Shown one piece after another: positions 16,494 to 25,743 of a DNA stretch of 58,057 bases. A model generated the notes under the pieces. The model had not been told where the DNA came from. It was given only the letters and a program-made list of their open reading frames with translations, and ran no database searches. The position numbers and the translations under genes were made by a program. The DNA comes from Caldilineaceae bacterium SB0661_bin_32 (lineage in GTDB: Bacteria; Chloroflexota; Anaerolineae; Caldilineales; Caldilineaceae), in the NCBI GenBank assembly GCA_009841235.1, contig VXMH01000118.1, positions 1-58,057 on the forward strand, given 5' to 3'. Numbering within the stretch: position 1 is the first letter of the stretch; each line of letters opens with the position of its first letter.

Positions 16494-18518
16494 ATGAAAG
16501 GTCTGAAGTCAAACAAGGCTGACGTGACGCGCAGGGATTTCGTGCGCCTGTCAGCGATGGCTGGCGCCGGCACGGTCCTGGTCGCCTGCGGCGCAGGCGG
16601 AGCGCCCGCTGCCGAGGCGCCCATGGAAGAGGCGCCGGCCGAATCTGCTGCCGAAGCCGCCCCTGATTCGGGGTCCATGTACAACGAGGCCCCGCGACTC
16701 GCCGAGATGGTCGCCAACGGCGAACTGCCCCCCGTTGACGAACGCCTGCCCGCGACTCCGCTCGTCCTTGAAGGCCTCGACGGTGTCGGCAACTACGGCG
16801 GCCTCTGGCGCGCCGGCCGCCGCGGCCAGGCCGACCACTTCGCCGTAAACCAGGTCATCATCCGCGGCGCGCTGTCCGTTAACCAGGAGCTGACCATCAA
16901 TCCCATGATCGCCGAGTCCTGGTCGGTCAGCGACGACGCCACCGAGTTCACCTTTAATCTGCGCGAAGGCATGAAATGGTCCGACGGCGCGCCCTTCACC
17001 TCCGCCGACATCAGGTTCTGGTACGACGAAGAGGTACACAACGAGGAGCTCACGCCCGTCTTCCCGGCCTGGCTCACCAGCGTCGTCGATGGCGAAAACG
17101 TGCCCGCCGAGGTCTCTACGCCCGATGACACCACCGTCATCTTCAAGTTCGCCAGCCCCAACGCGCTCTTCCACTACAGCGCCGGCATCCTCCTCTCCTT
17201 CCCCGTCCGCTCCGCCGAGTATATGAAGCAGTTCCACCCCGACCACACTGATGACCCGGCCGCGCTCGACCAGATGATCGCCGACGCCGACCTGGAACTG
17301 TGGACCGATCTCTACGTCGACAAGCGCAGCGGCCGCCACGAGAATCCCGAGTCGCCCATGCTCTGGCCCTGGACTGTCGGGACCGATTTCACCGAGCCGC
17401 TTGTTACTGCCACCCGCAATCCCTACTTCTGGGCAGTGGACACCGACGGCAACCAGCTCCCCTACATCGACGACCTCACCTTCCGCCAGTTTACCGACCC
17501 GGACGTCTACGCGCTCTGGTGCATCAACGGCGAAATCGACTGCCAGTCCCGCCACGTGCGCAACACCGACATTACCGTCCTCAAGGAAAACGAAGAGGCC
17601 GGCGACTACAAGCTCCAGATCTGGCGCCGCACCGCCGTCTACGGCCTGCACCTCAACATGACCGCCAAGGAGCCCCGCCTGCGCGAACTCTTCCAGGCGC
17701 GCGACTTCCGCATCGCCTGCTCGATCGGCGTCGACCGCGACGCCATCAACGAGCTCGTCTTCGACGGCACCGCCACCAACATGCAGTACGGCCCGCCCGT
17801 CGAATCACCACTCTACGTCGAAGAGTTGAACAACGCCTATCTCGAATACGACCCGGACCAGGCCAACGCCCTCATCGACGGCCTCGGCTACACCGAACGC
17901 GACGCAGACGGTTACCGCCTCTGGAAGGATGGCAGCGGCGAACGCATCCGCTGGACCATGCTGGGCGGTCCCACAGTCACCGACAACGACCAGATGCTCA
18001 TAGATTTCCTCACTGACATGGGCTTCGAGATCAACTACCGCGGCGCCGAACGCGCCCTCGCCCAGGAGCTCGACCGCAACAACGACATCGAGGCCAGGAC
18101 CACCTTCATGGACCGCAACCTCATCCCCCTCGCCGACCCCGTCATCTGGATCAACCGCGCCAACACCGAGCGCCCCTGGGGCAACGCCTGGCAGATGTGG
18201 TCGGTCAACCCCGACAACCCCATCGGCGAGCCGCCCCCCGACGGCCACTGGCAGTGGGACCTCTGGCGCATCTGGGACGAGATACGCGTCACCGCCGACG
18301 GCGATAAGCAGAACGAGCTGTTCAAAGAGATCCTCCGCATCTGGGGCAGAGAGCTGCCCACCGTCGGCTACTTCGGCGAACTGCCGCGACCGGTCGTCGT
18401 CCGCAACGGCTTCAAAGGCATCCACGCCGGCTATCCGTGGGACTGCTGCCGCGGCGTCTATGAGCACATCATCGACAACGCCACCTGGTACTGGGAAGAT
18501 CCGGAAAACCATATGTAA
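16494..18518 (+). CDS. ABC transporter solute-binding lipoprotein, family 5, Tat-exported (set C, first copy)
   Basis: A Dpp/Opp-family receptor lipoprotein of 674 residues. The N-terminus carries a Tat motif (TRRDFVRLSAM, about 12-22) followed by GAGTVLVAC as lipobox and an acidic Ala/Pro linker. The SBP_bac_5 domain fills the rest (FTFNLREGMKWSDGAPF, QARDFRIACSIGVDR, FEINYRGAER). An AAGGAG site lies before the start. The next gene encodes a protein of exactly the same length that is similar from end to end, including CINGEIDCQSRHVRNTDIT against LVNGEIDCQSRHIRNTDLT, so this is a tandem duplication. It is separated from its twin by 83 bases holding a hairpin. Confidence 0.93.
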   Translation: MKGLKSNKADVTRRDFVRLSAMAGAGTVLVACGAGGAPAAEAPMEEAPAESAAEAAPDSGSMYNEAPRLAEMVANGELPPVDERLPATPLVLEGLDGVGNYGGLWRAGRRGQADHFAVNQVIIRGALSVNQELTINPMIAESWSVSDDATEFTFNLREGMKWSDGAPFTSADIRFWYDEEVHNEELTPVFPAWLTSVVDGENVPAEVSTPDDTTVIFKFASPNALFHYSAGILLSFPVRSAEYMKQFHPDHTDDPAALDQMIADADLELWTDLYVDKRSGRHENPESPMLWPWTVGTDFTEPLVTATRNPYFWAVDTDGNQLPYIDDLTFRQFTDPDVYALWCINGEIDCQSRHVRNTDITVLKENEEAGDYKLQIWRRTAVYGLHLNMTAKEPRLRELFQARDFRIACSIGVDRDAINELVFDGTATNMQYGPPVESPLYVEELNNAYLEYDPDQANALIDGLGYTERDADGYRLWKDGSGERIRWTMLGGPTVTDNDQMLIDFLTDMGFEINYRGAERALAQELDRNNDIEARTTFMDRNLIPLADPVIWINRANTERPWGNAWQMWSVNPDNPIGEPPPDGHWQWDLWRIWDEIRVTADGDKQNELFKEILRIWGRELPTVGYFGELPRPVVVRNGFKGIHAGYPWDCCRGVYEHIIDNATWYWEDPENHM

Positions 18519-18534
18519 GACGCAACGTGCATAA

Positions 18535-18564
18535 AGGAGCGGGAAGAAACTCTTTCCCGTTCCT
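18535..18564 (+). promoter_or_regulatory. Intercistronic hairpin between the two set C SBP genes
   Basis: AGGAGCGGGAAG pairs with TTTCCCGTTCCT over 12 positions (two G-U in the plus-strand RNA) around a six-base loop, 16 bases after the stop codon. No U-run directly follows. Confidence 0.6.
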
Positions 18565-18601
18565 CACTTAACCTTTTTTCCACAGACAAGGAGACAATTG
18601 T

Positions 18602-20626
18602 ATGAGGAGTCTCAAGATTCCCAAGACCGATGTGTCGCGACGCGATTTCATGCGCGTCTCCGCGATGGCGACGGCAGGCACCGTTCTCGTGGCCTGCGGC
18701 GCAGGCGGAGAGCCCGCAGCAGAGGCGCCGATGGAAGAGGCGCCCGCCGATTCCGCTGCCGAGGCCGCAGCCTCCGACTCCATGTACAACGAAGCACCGC
18801 GGCTGGCCGAGATGGTCGCCAATGGCGAACTGCCGCCAGTTGATGAGCGCGTACCCGTCAACCCGCTCGTGCTTGAGGGGCTGGATGGCATTGGCAACTA
18901 CGGCGGCCTCTGGCGCGCCGGCTTCCGCGGCCAGGCCGACCACTTCGCCCTCAACCAGGTCATCATCCGCGGCATCCTGTCGATTAACCAGGAGCTCACC
19001 GTCAACCCGATGGTTGCCGAGTCCTGGTCGGTCAGCGATGACGCCACCGAATATGTCTTCAACTTGCGCGAAGGCATGAAGTGGTCCAGCGGCGAGCCCT
19101 TCACGAGCGCCGATTTCATCTTCTGGTTCGAGGAAGAGATCAAGAACGAGACGCTCACCCCCGTCTTCCCCGGCTGGCTCACCAGCCCGGCCGACGGCGA
19201 GAATGTCCCCGTGGAGATGACGGCCCCCGACGACACGACCGTCGTCTTCAAGTTCGCCGGGCCGAACGCTCTCTTCCACCTGGAAGGTGGTGTTGTCCTC
19301 AGTTGTCCGGTCCGCTCTGCCGCCTACATGAGTCAGTTCCACCCGGACCACACCGACGACCAGGCCGCGCTCGACCAGAAAATCGCCGACGCCGGCCTCG
19401 ACAACTGGACGGAACTCTACACCGACATGCGCAGCGGACGCCACGAAAACCCCGACAGCCCCATGCTCTATCCGTGGACTCTGCAAAGCGAGTACACCGA
19501 AGAGATTGTCAACTGCACGCGCAACCCCTACTTCTGGGCAGTGGACACCGCAGGCAACCAGCTGCCCTACATTGACGACCTCTCCTTCCGTCTCTTCAAC
19601 GACTCCGATGTCCACGCGCTGCGGCTTGTTAATGGTGAGATCGATTGCCAGTCCCGCCATATCCGCAACACCGACCTCACCGTCCTCAAGGAGAATGAGG
19701 AGAGTGGCGACTACAAGATCCAGTTCTGGCGCTGGACCGCCGTCTATGGTGTCCATTTCAACATGACCACCAACGACGACCGCCGCCGCGAACTCTTCCA
19801 GGAACGAGACTTCCGCATCGCCGTCTCCCTGGGCTTCGACCGCGACAACGTCAGGGAACTGATCTACGACGGCTTTGGGACCAATATGCAGTACGGCCCT
19901 CCCGTCGAGTCGCCCGTGCACTACGAAAAACTCAGCAACGCCTACCTCGACTACGACCCCGACGGCGCCAATGCCCTGCTTGACGGCCTCGGTTACATCG
20001 AAAGAGACGACGACGGCTACCGTCTCTGGAAAGATGGCAGCGGCGAACGCATCAGCTGGACCATGTTGGGCGGCGCCGAAATCTCTGACCTCAGTCAGAC
20101 CTTCATCGACTACCTAGGCGACCTCGGATTCGAAGTCAACTACCGCGGCGTCGACCGCTCGCTCAGCATCGAGCTCCACCAGTCCAACGATGTCGAATGC
20201 ACGACTTCGTTCATGGACCGCAACCTCGTGCCCCTGGCCGACCCCCAGATCTGGGTCAAGCACCGCAACATCAACGACCGCCCCTGGTGCAACGCCTGGA
20301 CCGCCTGGAAGCTGGACCCCTCCAATCCCATCGCCCAGGAGCCGCCCGCCGGCCACTGGATCTGGACCATCTGGGATCTGTGGGACCAGATTCGCGCCAC
20401 CCCAGGCGAGCAGGCGCAGGCCGATCTCTTCAAGCAGATCCTCGAGATCTGGTCCGAAGAGCTGCCCTCCGTCGGCTTCTTCGGCGAGCTGCCCCGCCTG
20501 GTCATGGTCAAGAACGGCTTCAAAGGCATCCACGCCGGCAACCCCTGGGACTGCTGCCGCGGCGTCTACGAGCACATCATCGACAATGCCACCTGGTATT
20601 GGGATGATCCTTCAATGCACATGTAA
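18602..20626 (+). CDS. ABC transporter solute-binding lipoprotein, family 5, Tat-exported (set C, second copy)
   Basis: The second of the tandem receptor genes, also 674 residues. The Tat motif is SRRDFMRVSAM, the lipobox GTVLVAC, and the linker again EAPMEEAPADSAAEAAASD. The domain repeats the landmarks of its neighbour (YVFNLREGMKWSSGEPF, QERDFRIAVSLGFDR, FEVNYRGVDR, HAGNPWDCCRGVYEHIIDN). An ACAAGGAGAC site precedes the ATG. It is directly upstream of DppB and therefore the more likely partner of this permease, while the first copy may broaden specificity. Differences cluster in the middle of the protein, where ligand contacts usually lie, but specificity cannot be read. Confidence 0.93.
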   Translation: MRSLKIPKTDVSRRDFMRVSAMATAGTVLVACGAGGEPAAEAPMEEAPADSAAEAAASDSMYNEAPRLAEMVANGELPPVDERVPVNPLVLEGLDGIGNYGGLWRAGFRGQADHFALNQVIIRGILSINQELTVNPMVAESWSVSDDATEYVFNLREGMKWSSGEPFTSADFIFWFEEEIKNETLTPVFPGWLTSPADGENVPVEMTAPDDTTVVFKFAGPNALFHLEGGVVLSCPVRSAAYMSQFHPDHTDDQAALDQKIADAGLDNWTELYTDMRSGRHENPDSPMLYPWTLQSEYTEEIVNCTRNPYFWAVDTAGNQLPYIDDLSFRLFNDSDVHALRLVNGEIDCQSRHIRNTDLTVLKENEESGDYKIQFWRWTAVYGVHFNMTTNDDRRRELFQERDFRIAVSLGFDRDNVRELIYDGFGTNMQYGPPVESPVHYEKLSNAYLDYDPDGANALLDGLGYIERDDDGYRLWKDGSGERISWTMLGGAEISDLSQTFIDYLGDLGFEVNYRGVDRSLSIELHQSNDVECTTSFMDRNLVPLADPQIWVKHRNINDRPWCNAWTAWKLDPSNPIAQEPPAGHWIWTIWDLWDQIRATPGEQAQADLFKQILEIWSEELPSVGFFGELPRLVMVKNGFKGIHAGNPWDCCRGVYEHIIDNATWYWDDPSMHM

Positions 20627-20647
20627 AGCAAAGCTGTGAAGAAAAAA

Positions 20648-20681
20648 GAGTGAGGAGAGGTGTTCTTCTCTCTCCTCACTC
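20648..20681 (+). promoter_or_regulatory. Intercistronic hairpin after the second set C SBP gene
   Basis: GAGTGAGGAGAG and CTCTCCTCACTC form a perfect 12-pair stem around a ten-base loop, 21 bases after the SBP stop codon and 27 bases before DppB. The GA/CT-rich arms are similar in sequence to the set A structure at 2715-2797. Confidence 0.72.
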
Positions 20682-20708
20682 CTCTCTACTCTCTCCTCGA
20701 GGTTCGTC

Positions 20709-21704
20709 ATGTTCTCATACATCCTTGGCCGGTTTGCCGTGATGATACCGACTCTCTTCGTGATCTCGGTCGTCACCTTCATCATCATCCAGCTTCCGCC
20801 GGGCGATTATCTGACAACCTACGCCGCGCAACTGCGCGAACAGGGCGATGAGGTCGACGAAGTGCTCATGGCCAGACTGGAGCGGCGTTACGGCCTCGGC
20901 CAGCCCCAGCACATCCAGTATCTCAAGTGGATTTCGGGCATCCTCCTGCGCGGCGACTGGGGTGAGTCGATGCTTTACCAGAAACCTGTGGAGGACCTTA
21001 TCTGGGACCGGCTTGGCCTCACCTTCATACTTTCATTTACAACTCTGCTCTTCGGCTGGCTCGTGTCGATCCCATTAGGCGTCTATTCGGCGACCCATCA
21101 ATACTCGGTGATCGACTATGTCGTCACCGCGCTCAACTTTATCGGCAAAGGGTTGCCGGAGTTCATGCTCGCCCTCGTAATCATGTGGCTCGTGACCAGC
21201 TATTCGGATATGAGCGTCGGCGGCCTCTTCAGCCCGGAGTATATGGACGCGCCCTGGACCATCGAACGCTTACTCGATCTTCTGGCCCATGTCTGGATCC
21301 CAATCGTGATCCTGGCAGTCGGCAGCACCGCCAATGGCATCCGCATCACCCGCGCCAATCTGCTCGACGAACTGAATAAACCCTATGTCGAGACAGCGCG
21401 CGCCAAGGGAGTCAGGGAAACGAGGCTGATCTGGAAGTACCCGACCCGCGTCGCACTGAACCCCTTCTTCAGCACCGTCGGCTGGTCGCTGGCCGACCTG
21501 ATTTCAGGTACGACCATCGTGGCCATCGTACTGAGCTTGCAGACGACCGGCCCCATGCTTTTTACAGCCCTGATTAACCAGGATATGTTTTTGGCCGGCA
21601 GTTTTATCATGATGCTTAGCGTGCTGACCGTGATCGGCACACTGCTGTCCGATCTGCTGCTGGCATGGGTTGATCCCCGCATCCGACTCGAAGAAGCGGG
21701 ATAG
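20709..21704 (+). CDS. Peptide/oligosaccharide ABC transporter permease, DppB type (set C)
   Basis: A 331-residue membrane subunit with an N-terminal helix, the LPPGDY signature near residue 30, a periplasmic loop (YVAQLRE-type segment, GLGQPQHIQYLKWI) and five further helices. The EAA loop is YVETARAKGVRETRLIWKYP and the end DPRIRLEEAG. It is closest by eye to the set A DppB (same NKPYVETARAKGV, same GVYSATHQYS). The DppC gene follows after 95 bases. No ATPase genes follow, so the energy-coupling subunits must come from elsewhere, such as sets A, B or D. Confidence 0.93.
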   Translation: MFSYILGRFAVMIPTLFVISVVTFIIIQLPPGDYLTTYAAQLREQGDEVDEVLMARLERRYGLGQPQHIQYLKWISGILLRGDWGESMLYQKPVEDLIWDRLGLTFILSFTTLLFGWLVSIPLGVYSATHQYSVIDYVVTALNFIGKGLPEFMLALVIMWLVTSYSDMSVGGLFSPEYMDAPWTIERLLDLLAHVWIPIVILAVGSTANGIRITRANLLDELNKPYVETARAKGVRETRLIWKYPTRVALNPFFSTVGWSLADLISGTTIVAIVLSLQTTGPMLFTALINQDMFLAGSFIMMLSVLTVIGTLLSDLLLAWVDPRIRLEEAG

Positions 21705-21799
21705 TTGCTCCTTGCTCTAACTCTTCACCACCTGAACGCGTCTGAAGAACGCACGAACAGCTTGTAATCTGAGCGCTATCATTTGGACCGGAACTGACA

Positions 21800-22981
21800 A
21801 TGACCACTGAGGAACAACAACCGACCCTCTATGAAGACGACCCGGAAGAGGAAGAGCGTTACCTGGAGGCACGGAGCGACGAGGCCAACTTTGCAGTTGC
21901 CTCCTTCTGGCAGCTGATCTGGTGGCGTTATCGCCGCCATCGCGTGGCCGTCTTCAGCACCTTTGTCGTAATCGTCTTCTATCTGATTGCGGCCTTCAGC
22001 GAGTTCGTCGCGCCATACGATCCCGAAGCCAAGTTCGTCAAGTATAAGTTGCACCCGCCGACCCCAATTCACATCGTCGACGCCGAAGGCAACTTGCGTA
22101 TGCCCTTCATCTACCAGACCATACGCGAGCGGGACCCGGAGACCTTCCGCAATAACTATCACGAGGACACGGAGATTATCCATCCCATCCGCTTTTTCCC
22201 TAAAGGCGAAGAGTACAAGTTGTGGGGTGAAGTTGCTGTGACCACCAAGCTCTTCGGTCTGGACGTGCCCCACGAAGAGCAGGGCTTCTTCCTGCTGGGC
22301 ACCGACCGCCTTGGCCGGGATATGTTCTCCCGCGTCGCCTACGGAGCGCGCCTCTCCCTCTCCATCGGCCTCATCGGCGTCGTCATCAGTCTCGTCCTCG
22401 GCATCCTGTTGGGCGGCCTCTCAGGCTACTACGGCGGCACCGTCGACAATATCATCCAGCGCATTATCGAATTCCTGCGTTCCATCCCTTCCATTCCGCT
22501 GTGGATGGGCCTCAGCGCAGCCCTGCCCCCCGGGTGGCCGATTCTCTACGTCTACTTCAGCATTACCGTAATTCTTTCCTTTATCGGCTGGACCGGCATG
22601 GCCCGCGTCGTACGCGGCAAGTTCCTGCAGCTGCGCGAAGAAGAGTTCGTCATGGCGGCGCGCTTCTCCGGCAGCAGCGAACTGCGCATCATCCTGCGTC
22701 ATATGCTGCCCTCCTTCCTCAGCCACATCATCGCCACCATGACTCTCGCCATCCCGACCATGATCCTCAGCGAGACCGCACTCAGCTTTCTCGGTCTCGG
22801 CCTGCGCCCTCCGGCCATCAGCTGGGGCGTCCTCCTGCAGGAGGCCCAGAACATCAGCGCCGTCGCCATCGCCCCCTGGACCATGGTGGCGCCCGCCCTC
22901 ATGGTGGTGATCGCCGTGACCGCCTTCAACTTCATGGGCGACGGCATGCGCGACGCCGCCGACCCTTACGCCAGCCTCTAG
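21800..22981 (+). CDS. Peptide/oligosaccharide ABC transporter permease, DppC type (set C)
   Basis: A 393-residue second membrane subunit. An acidic N-terminal tail (EDDPEEEERYLEA) precedes helix 1 (about 50-72). A periplasmic insertion at roughly 78-160 (VKYKLHPPTPIHIVD, RERDPETFRNNY, IRFFPKGEEYKLWG) comes before LLGTDRLGRDMFSR. The BPD_transp_1 domain then has the EAA loop FVMAARFSGSSELRII and the end MRDAADPYASL. The insertion is almost the same as in the set D DppC, less like set B. Downstream are cupin and Gfo/Idh/MocA genes in the same direction. Confidence 0.93.
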   Translation: MTTEEQQPTLYEDDPEEEERYLEARSDEANFAVASFWQLIWWRYRRHRVAVFSTFVVIVFYLIAAFSEFVAPYDPEAKFVKYKLHPPTPIHIVDAEGNLRMPFIYQTIRERDPETFRNNYHEDTEIIHPIRFFPKGEEYKLWGEVAVTTKLFGLDVPHEEQGFFLLGTDRLGRDMFSRVAYGARLSLSIGLIGVVISLVLGILLGGLSGYYGGTVDNIIQRIIEFLRSIPSIPLWMGLSAALPPGWPILYVYFSITVILSFIGWTGMARVVRGKFLQLREEEFVMAARFSGSSELRIILRHMLPSFLSHIIATMTLAIPTMILSETALSFLGLGLRPPAISWGVLLQEAQNISAVAIAPWTMVAPALMVVIAVTAFNFMGDGMRDAADPYASL

Positions 22982-23064
22982 TTCAGCTCCCTGGTCTTCG
23001 ACTTGAGTCAGCGCCTGCGGAAGATACTAAGAACCGGCTACTAAAGAATTCAGGTACATAAACA

Positions 23065-23358
23065 ATGATCATCAAAGGCAGCGCCATTCCCGAGTTGAAC
23101 AACCGTAAGGGCTACGAGATCCGCGAAGTACAGGACCAGATCGACCACTTCGCCGTCCGTATTACAACACCTGCCAACCCATTTGAACCGGAGAAGCACG
23201 GGGAGCGGCGTTTCTGGTACATCCTGGAGGGCGAGGCCACCGTCACCATCGACGGCGAGAGCGCCGCGGTCGGGCCCACCGACCTGATCCTGCTCGCTCC
23301 CTGGACCGACCACAGCCTGCGCGCCGACAACTGGGTCCGCTGGATCTGCTTCGGATAA
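23065..23358 (+). CDS. Cupin domain protein
   Basis: A 97-residue single-domain beta-barrel. The cupin motif 1 region reads PFEPEKHGERRFWYILEGEATVTI (here with a single His and Glu/Arg) and motif 2 is around LILLAPWTDHSLRA. Small cupins bind a metal or a small ligand and act as isomerases, dioxygenases or sensors. This one sits 83 bases after the DppC gene and 51 before a Gfo/Idh/MocA gene, so it likely acts on the same imported compound or its breakdown product. The exact reaction is not deducible. Confidence 0.75.
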   Translation: MIIKGSAIPELNNRKGYEIREVQDQIDHFAVRITTPANPFEPEKHGERRFWYILEGEATVTIDGESAAVGPTDLILLAPWTDHSLRADNWVRWICFG

Positions 23359-23409
23359 CCTCGCCTACCCGGAACGCACAGTCCCCACACCGACAAAGGA
23401 AAGCAAACG

Positions 23410-24612
23410 ATGCCACGCAAATTGAAGTTGGCCCTGATCGGTCTGGGCCGCCGCGGCCGCAGTTCCCACCTGCCCATCTATCCAAGAATGAAAGATGTGT
23501 TCGAGTTTGTCGCTGTCTGCGATAAGGAGGAGGAGGTCCTGCGCGAAGTCGCTGCCGAGTACGGCGTCAACGCCTACACCAGCGTGCGCGATCTGGTGGC
23601 CGGCGAGGAGCTGGACGTCGTCGACGTCGTCGTGCCCGGCGACGCCCACCATCCCATCTGCTGCTATCTGGCCGAGAACGGCATCAACATTATCGTCGAA
23701 ACGCCCATCTCAACCACCCGCCCAATGACCGACATGATGATCGAGGCCGCCGAGCGCAACAACGTCAAGCTGGAGGTGGCGGAAAACTACCACCGCGTGC
23801 CCATGGCCCGCTTCCAGGCCAAGGTGATCGATTCCGGCGTCATCGGCGAAGTGGGCCGCATCTACCGCATCTTCCACGAAGGCGGCTACCACGGCATGAG
23901 CATGCTGCGCCTTCTCGCCGGCAGCCCGCCCAAGTCGATCCTCGGCATCACCCACGAGACCGACGTCGTGCCCATCATCGACCGCATGAAGCGCCACCAT
24001 TCCCGGGAAAACTGCACCACCAGCTTCCTGGAGTTCGAAAACGGCGCCGCCGCCACCATGATCTACTCAAACGTCATCCACGCCCGCTCTCTGGGCCGCA
24101 AAATGGTCGGCATCTCCCAGATCGACGGAACACGCGGCGCCATCGTCGAGGAAACCATCTACTTCACCGACCCCGCAACCTACCAGGACGGTGCAAGCGC
24201 CGTACCCTACGAGCCGCAGCGCTCATTCATCGAGGTCGAAGGCCGCAACGTCCTTGAAAGTATCAGCCTGGAGCTGCCCGATCAGGAGATCGTCTGGCAG
24301 AACCCCTACGCCCATCTCGGGATCGGCGAAAACAACGGCCGCGGCGTCGACATGGCCGACCAGTTCATGAGCATAGCCAACGCCGTCCTTCACGACATCG
24401 AGCCGACCTACGGCGTGCAGGAAGCCCGGCTCGACCAGGAAATGTCCCTGGCCGCCTCCGAATCCGCCCTCATGAACAAGCAGCCGCTGGCCTTCCCCTT
24501 GCGCTCACCCTCAAAAGCCGAGGAGCAGATCCAGGAGCGCTTCAAAGAGACCTACGGCTACGATTACACCGACATCGAACCGCTGCTCGATGTCTTCTAT
24601 CCCCGCCGTTAA
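23410..24612 (+). CDS. Gfo/Idh/MocA family oxidoreductase (ETP variant)
   Basis: A predicted NAD(P)-dependent oxidoreductase of 400 residues. The N-terminal Rossmann domain has LALIGLGRRGRSSH near 7-20, FVAVCDKEEE and DVVVPGDAHH. The canonical EKP is replaced by ETP (NIIVETPISTT), so the lysine that normally takes part in catalysis is missing. The C-terminal domain has HRVPMARFQAK, IFHEGGYHGMSMLRLLAG and HLGIGENNGRGVDMADQFMS. An AAAGGAAAG site precedes the ATG. It is flanked by two cupin genes, an arrangement suggesting a short sugar-modifying pathway fed by the upstream transporter. With the lysine gone it may have a different reaction or be a non-redox member. Confidence 0.87.
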   Translation: MPRKLKLALIGLGRRGRSSHLPIYPRMKDVFEFVAVCDKEEEVLREVAAEYGVNAYTSVRDLVAGEELDVVDVVVPGDAHHPICCYLAENGINIIVETPISTTRPMTDMMIEAAERNNVKLEVAENYHRVPMARFQAKVIDSGVIGEVGRIYRIFHEGGYHGMSMLRLLAGSPPKSILGITHETDVVPIIDRMKRHHSRENCTTSFLEFENGAAATMIYSNVIHARSLGRKMVGISQIDGTRGAIVEETIYFTDPATYQDGASAVPYEPQRSFIEVEGRNVLESISLELPDQEIVWQNPYAHLGIGENNGRGVDMADQFMSIANAVLHDIEPTYGVQEARLDQEMSLAASESALMNKQPLAFPLRSPSKAEEQIQERFKETYGYDYTDIEPLLDVFYPRR

Positions 24613-24683
24613 GCAGTATTCATCTTGGACAGGCTGGCGAGCAGCTGCAATCAGCAGCCGCCCTCGAGGAAAGGAAGTGAACC

Positions 24684-25001
24684 GTGCAGTTTCTGGATCT
24701 TGAAAAGAAGGGAATCTCCCGCTACCTTCTCGACGCCGACGTAGAAGGCGAGCCGTTGCGAGTTCACATCTCGGAGGTCGAAGCCGGCCAGCGCTCCCAC
24801 CCTCCTCACAAGCACGGGGGCTTCGAAGCTTTCTATATGATTGAAGGAGAGGGGACGCTGGAGATCGACGGGGAAAGCCATCCACTGCGCGCCAACGAAG
24901 CGGTCGTATTCGACCCGCACAAGCTGCACGGCCTGGTCAACACCAGCCAGGCGCCCATGCGCTACATGGTCATCATCCGCCCCGAAGAAACCGTCGCCTG
25001 A
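24684..25001 (+). CDS. Cupin domain protein (GTG start)
   Basis: A 105-residue cupin. Motif 1 is clear, with SHPPHKHGGFEAFYMIEGEGTLEIDG giving His-His, Glu positions for a metal, and motif 2 is VFDPHKLHGLVN with the last His. The start is GTG with an AAGGAAG site 6 bases away. It is a more canonical metal-binding cupin than the one at 23065 and closes the set C transcription unit. Role by context: sugar or carboxylate isomerisation or sensing in the same pathway as the neighbouring Gfo/Idh/MocA protein. Confidence 0.8.
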   Translation: MQFLDLEKKGISRYLLDADVEGEPLRVHISEVEAGQRSHPPHKHGGFEAFYMIEGEGTLEIDGESHPLRANEAVVFDPHKLHGLVNTSQAPMRYMVIIRPEETVA

Positions 25002-25187
25002 AGTCTTCAATCTCCCCGAAAGAATATCGAAGCAGCAATGATTTTCGGTTTCTGTGAGAAGCTAGGCACTCATCACTGCTGAGGAACCGAATGTCGTTTC
25101 CTGTACACGGCCGCCTTCAACTTGACACATGTCGGGTATCCAGATAGTATGTGGTAGGCATTGCTACCATATTCTATCTTTTCTTGC

Positions 25188-25742
25188 ATGACCGGGAATC
25201 TCACTCCATCTGTTATATCCGACGCTTCCTCTCTGATCATCATAGCAAAATTGGAAGCGATCGACATCCTGTATCAAGTTTATGGGACGATTGGGATCCC
25301 TCCCGCGGTGTTTCGAGAATCGGTGCAGGTCGGGTTCAAACGAGGCAAGTCTGATGCTTTCGCAATTGACGCTGCTATCCGCTCTGGGCAGATTGTTGTG
25401 GTCAATCTCTCATCGGCTCAGGTTGCATTCGCCCAGCATCTCTACACGGCAAATCTGCTCGGTTGGGGTGAGTGTGAATCTTTAGCCTATGCAAAAAACA
25501 CAAATGCCCAAGTACTGATCGAGGAACGTAAAGGACGTTCCATCGCAAGAGCCGAAGGCATATACTATACGGTCTTGCAGGTTTTTCCATTGCAGGGTTT
25601 CATTCAGCACAAGATTTCTTATGACACTTGTGTAAATCTGTTGGATCGGATAGCGGTGATGATGAACACTGACTTGGCGATTCTTCAAGTCCTTCAGAGT
25701 TCAGCCGAAACCATCTGGCTTGAACGGCAAGGAGGTTACTGA
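25188..25742 (+). CDS. PIN-like toxin, DUF3368 type
   Basis: Probable ribonuclease toxin of a type II toxin-antitoxin pair. The start taken is the ATG giving MTGNLTPSVISDASSL, right before the first conserved acidic motif. VISDASSLIIIAKL carries the first Asp, WGECESLAYAK the conserved Glu region, and VLIEERKGRSIARAEGI the later acidic/basic motif, where the usual VLIDD reads VLIEE. After that, the C-terminus is longer than usual (about 50 residues, FIQHKISYDTCVNLLDR). The stop lies one base before the antitoxin start. The base composition is clearly less GC-rich than its neighbours, which fits horizontal acquisition. Confidence 0.72.
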   Translation: MTGNLTPSVISDASSLIIIAKLEAIDILYQVYGTIGIPPAVFRESVQVGFKRGKSDAFAIDAAIRSGQIVVVNLSSAQVAFAQHLYTANLLGWGECESLAYAKNTNAQVLIEERKGRSIARAEGIYYTVLQVFPLQGFIQHKISYDTCVNLLDRIAVMMNTDLAILQVLQSSAETIWLERQGGY

Positions 25743-25743
25743 C

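Noticed and set aside
18458..19921. 487-codon minus-strand frame over the tandem SBPs
   Set aside because: Shadow repeated at the same place in both SBP copies (also 16551-17651), as expected if it merely mirrors the conserved sense protein.
25002..25187. Possible short gene between the cupin and the toxin
   Set aside because: No open frame with a ribosome-binding site; only a weak CACTCATCACTGCTG resemblance to the intergenic repeat.
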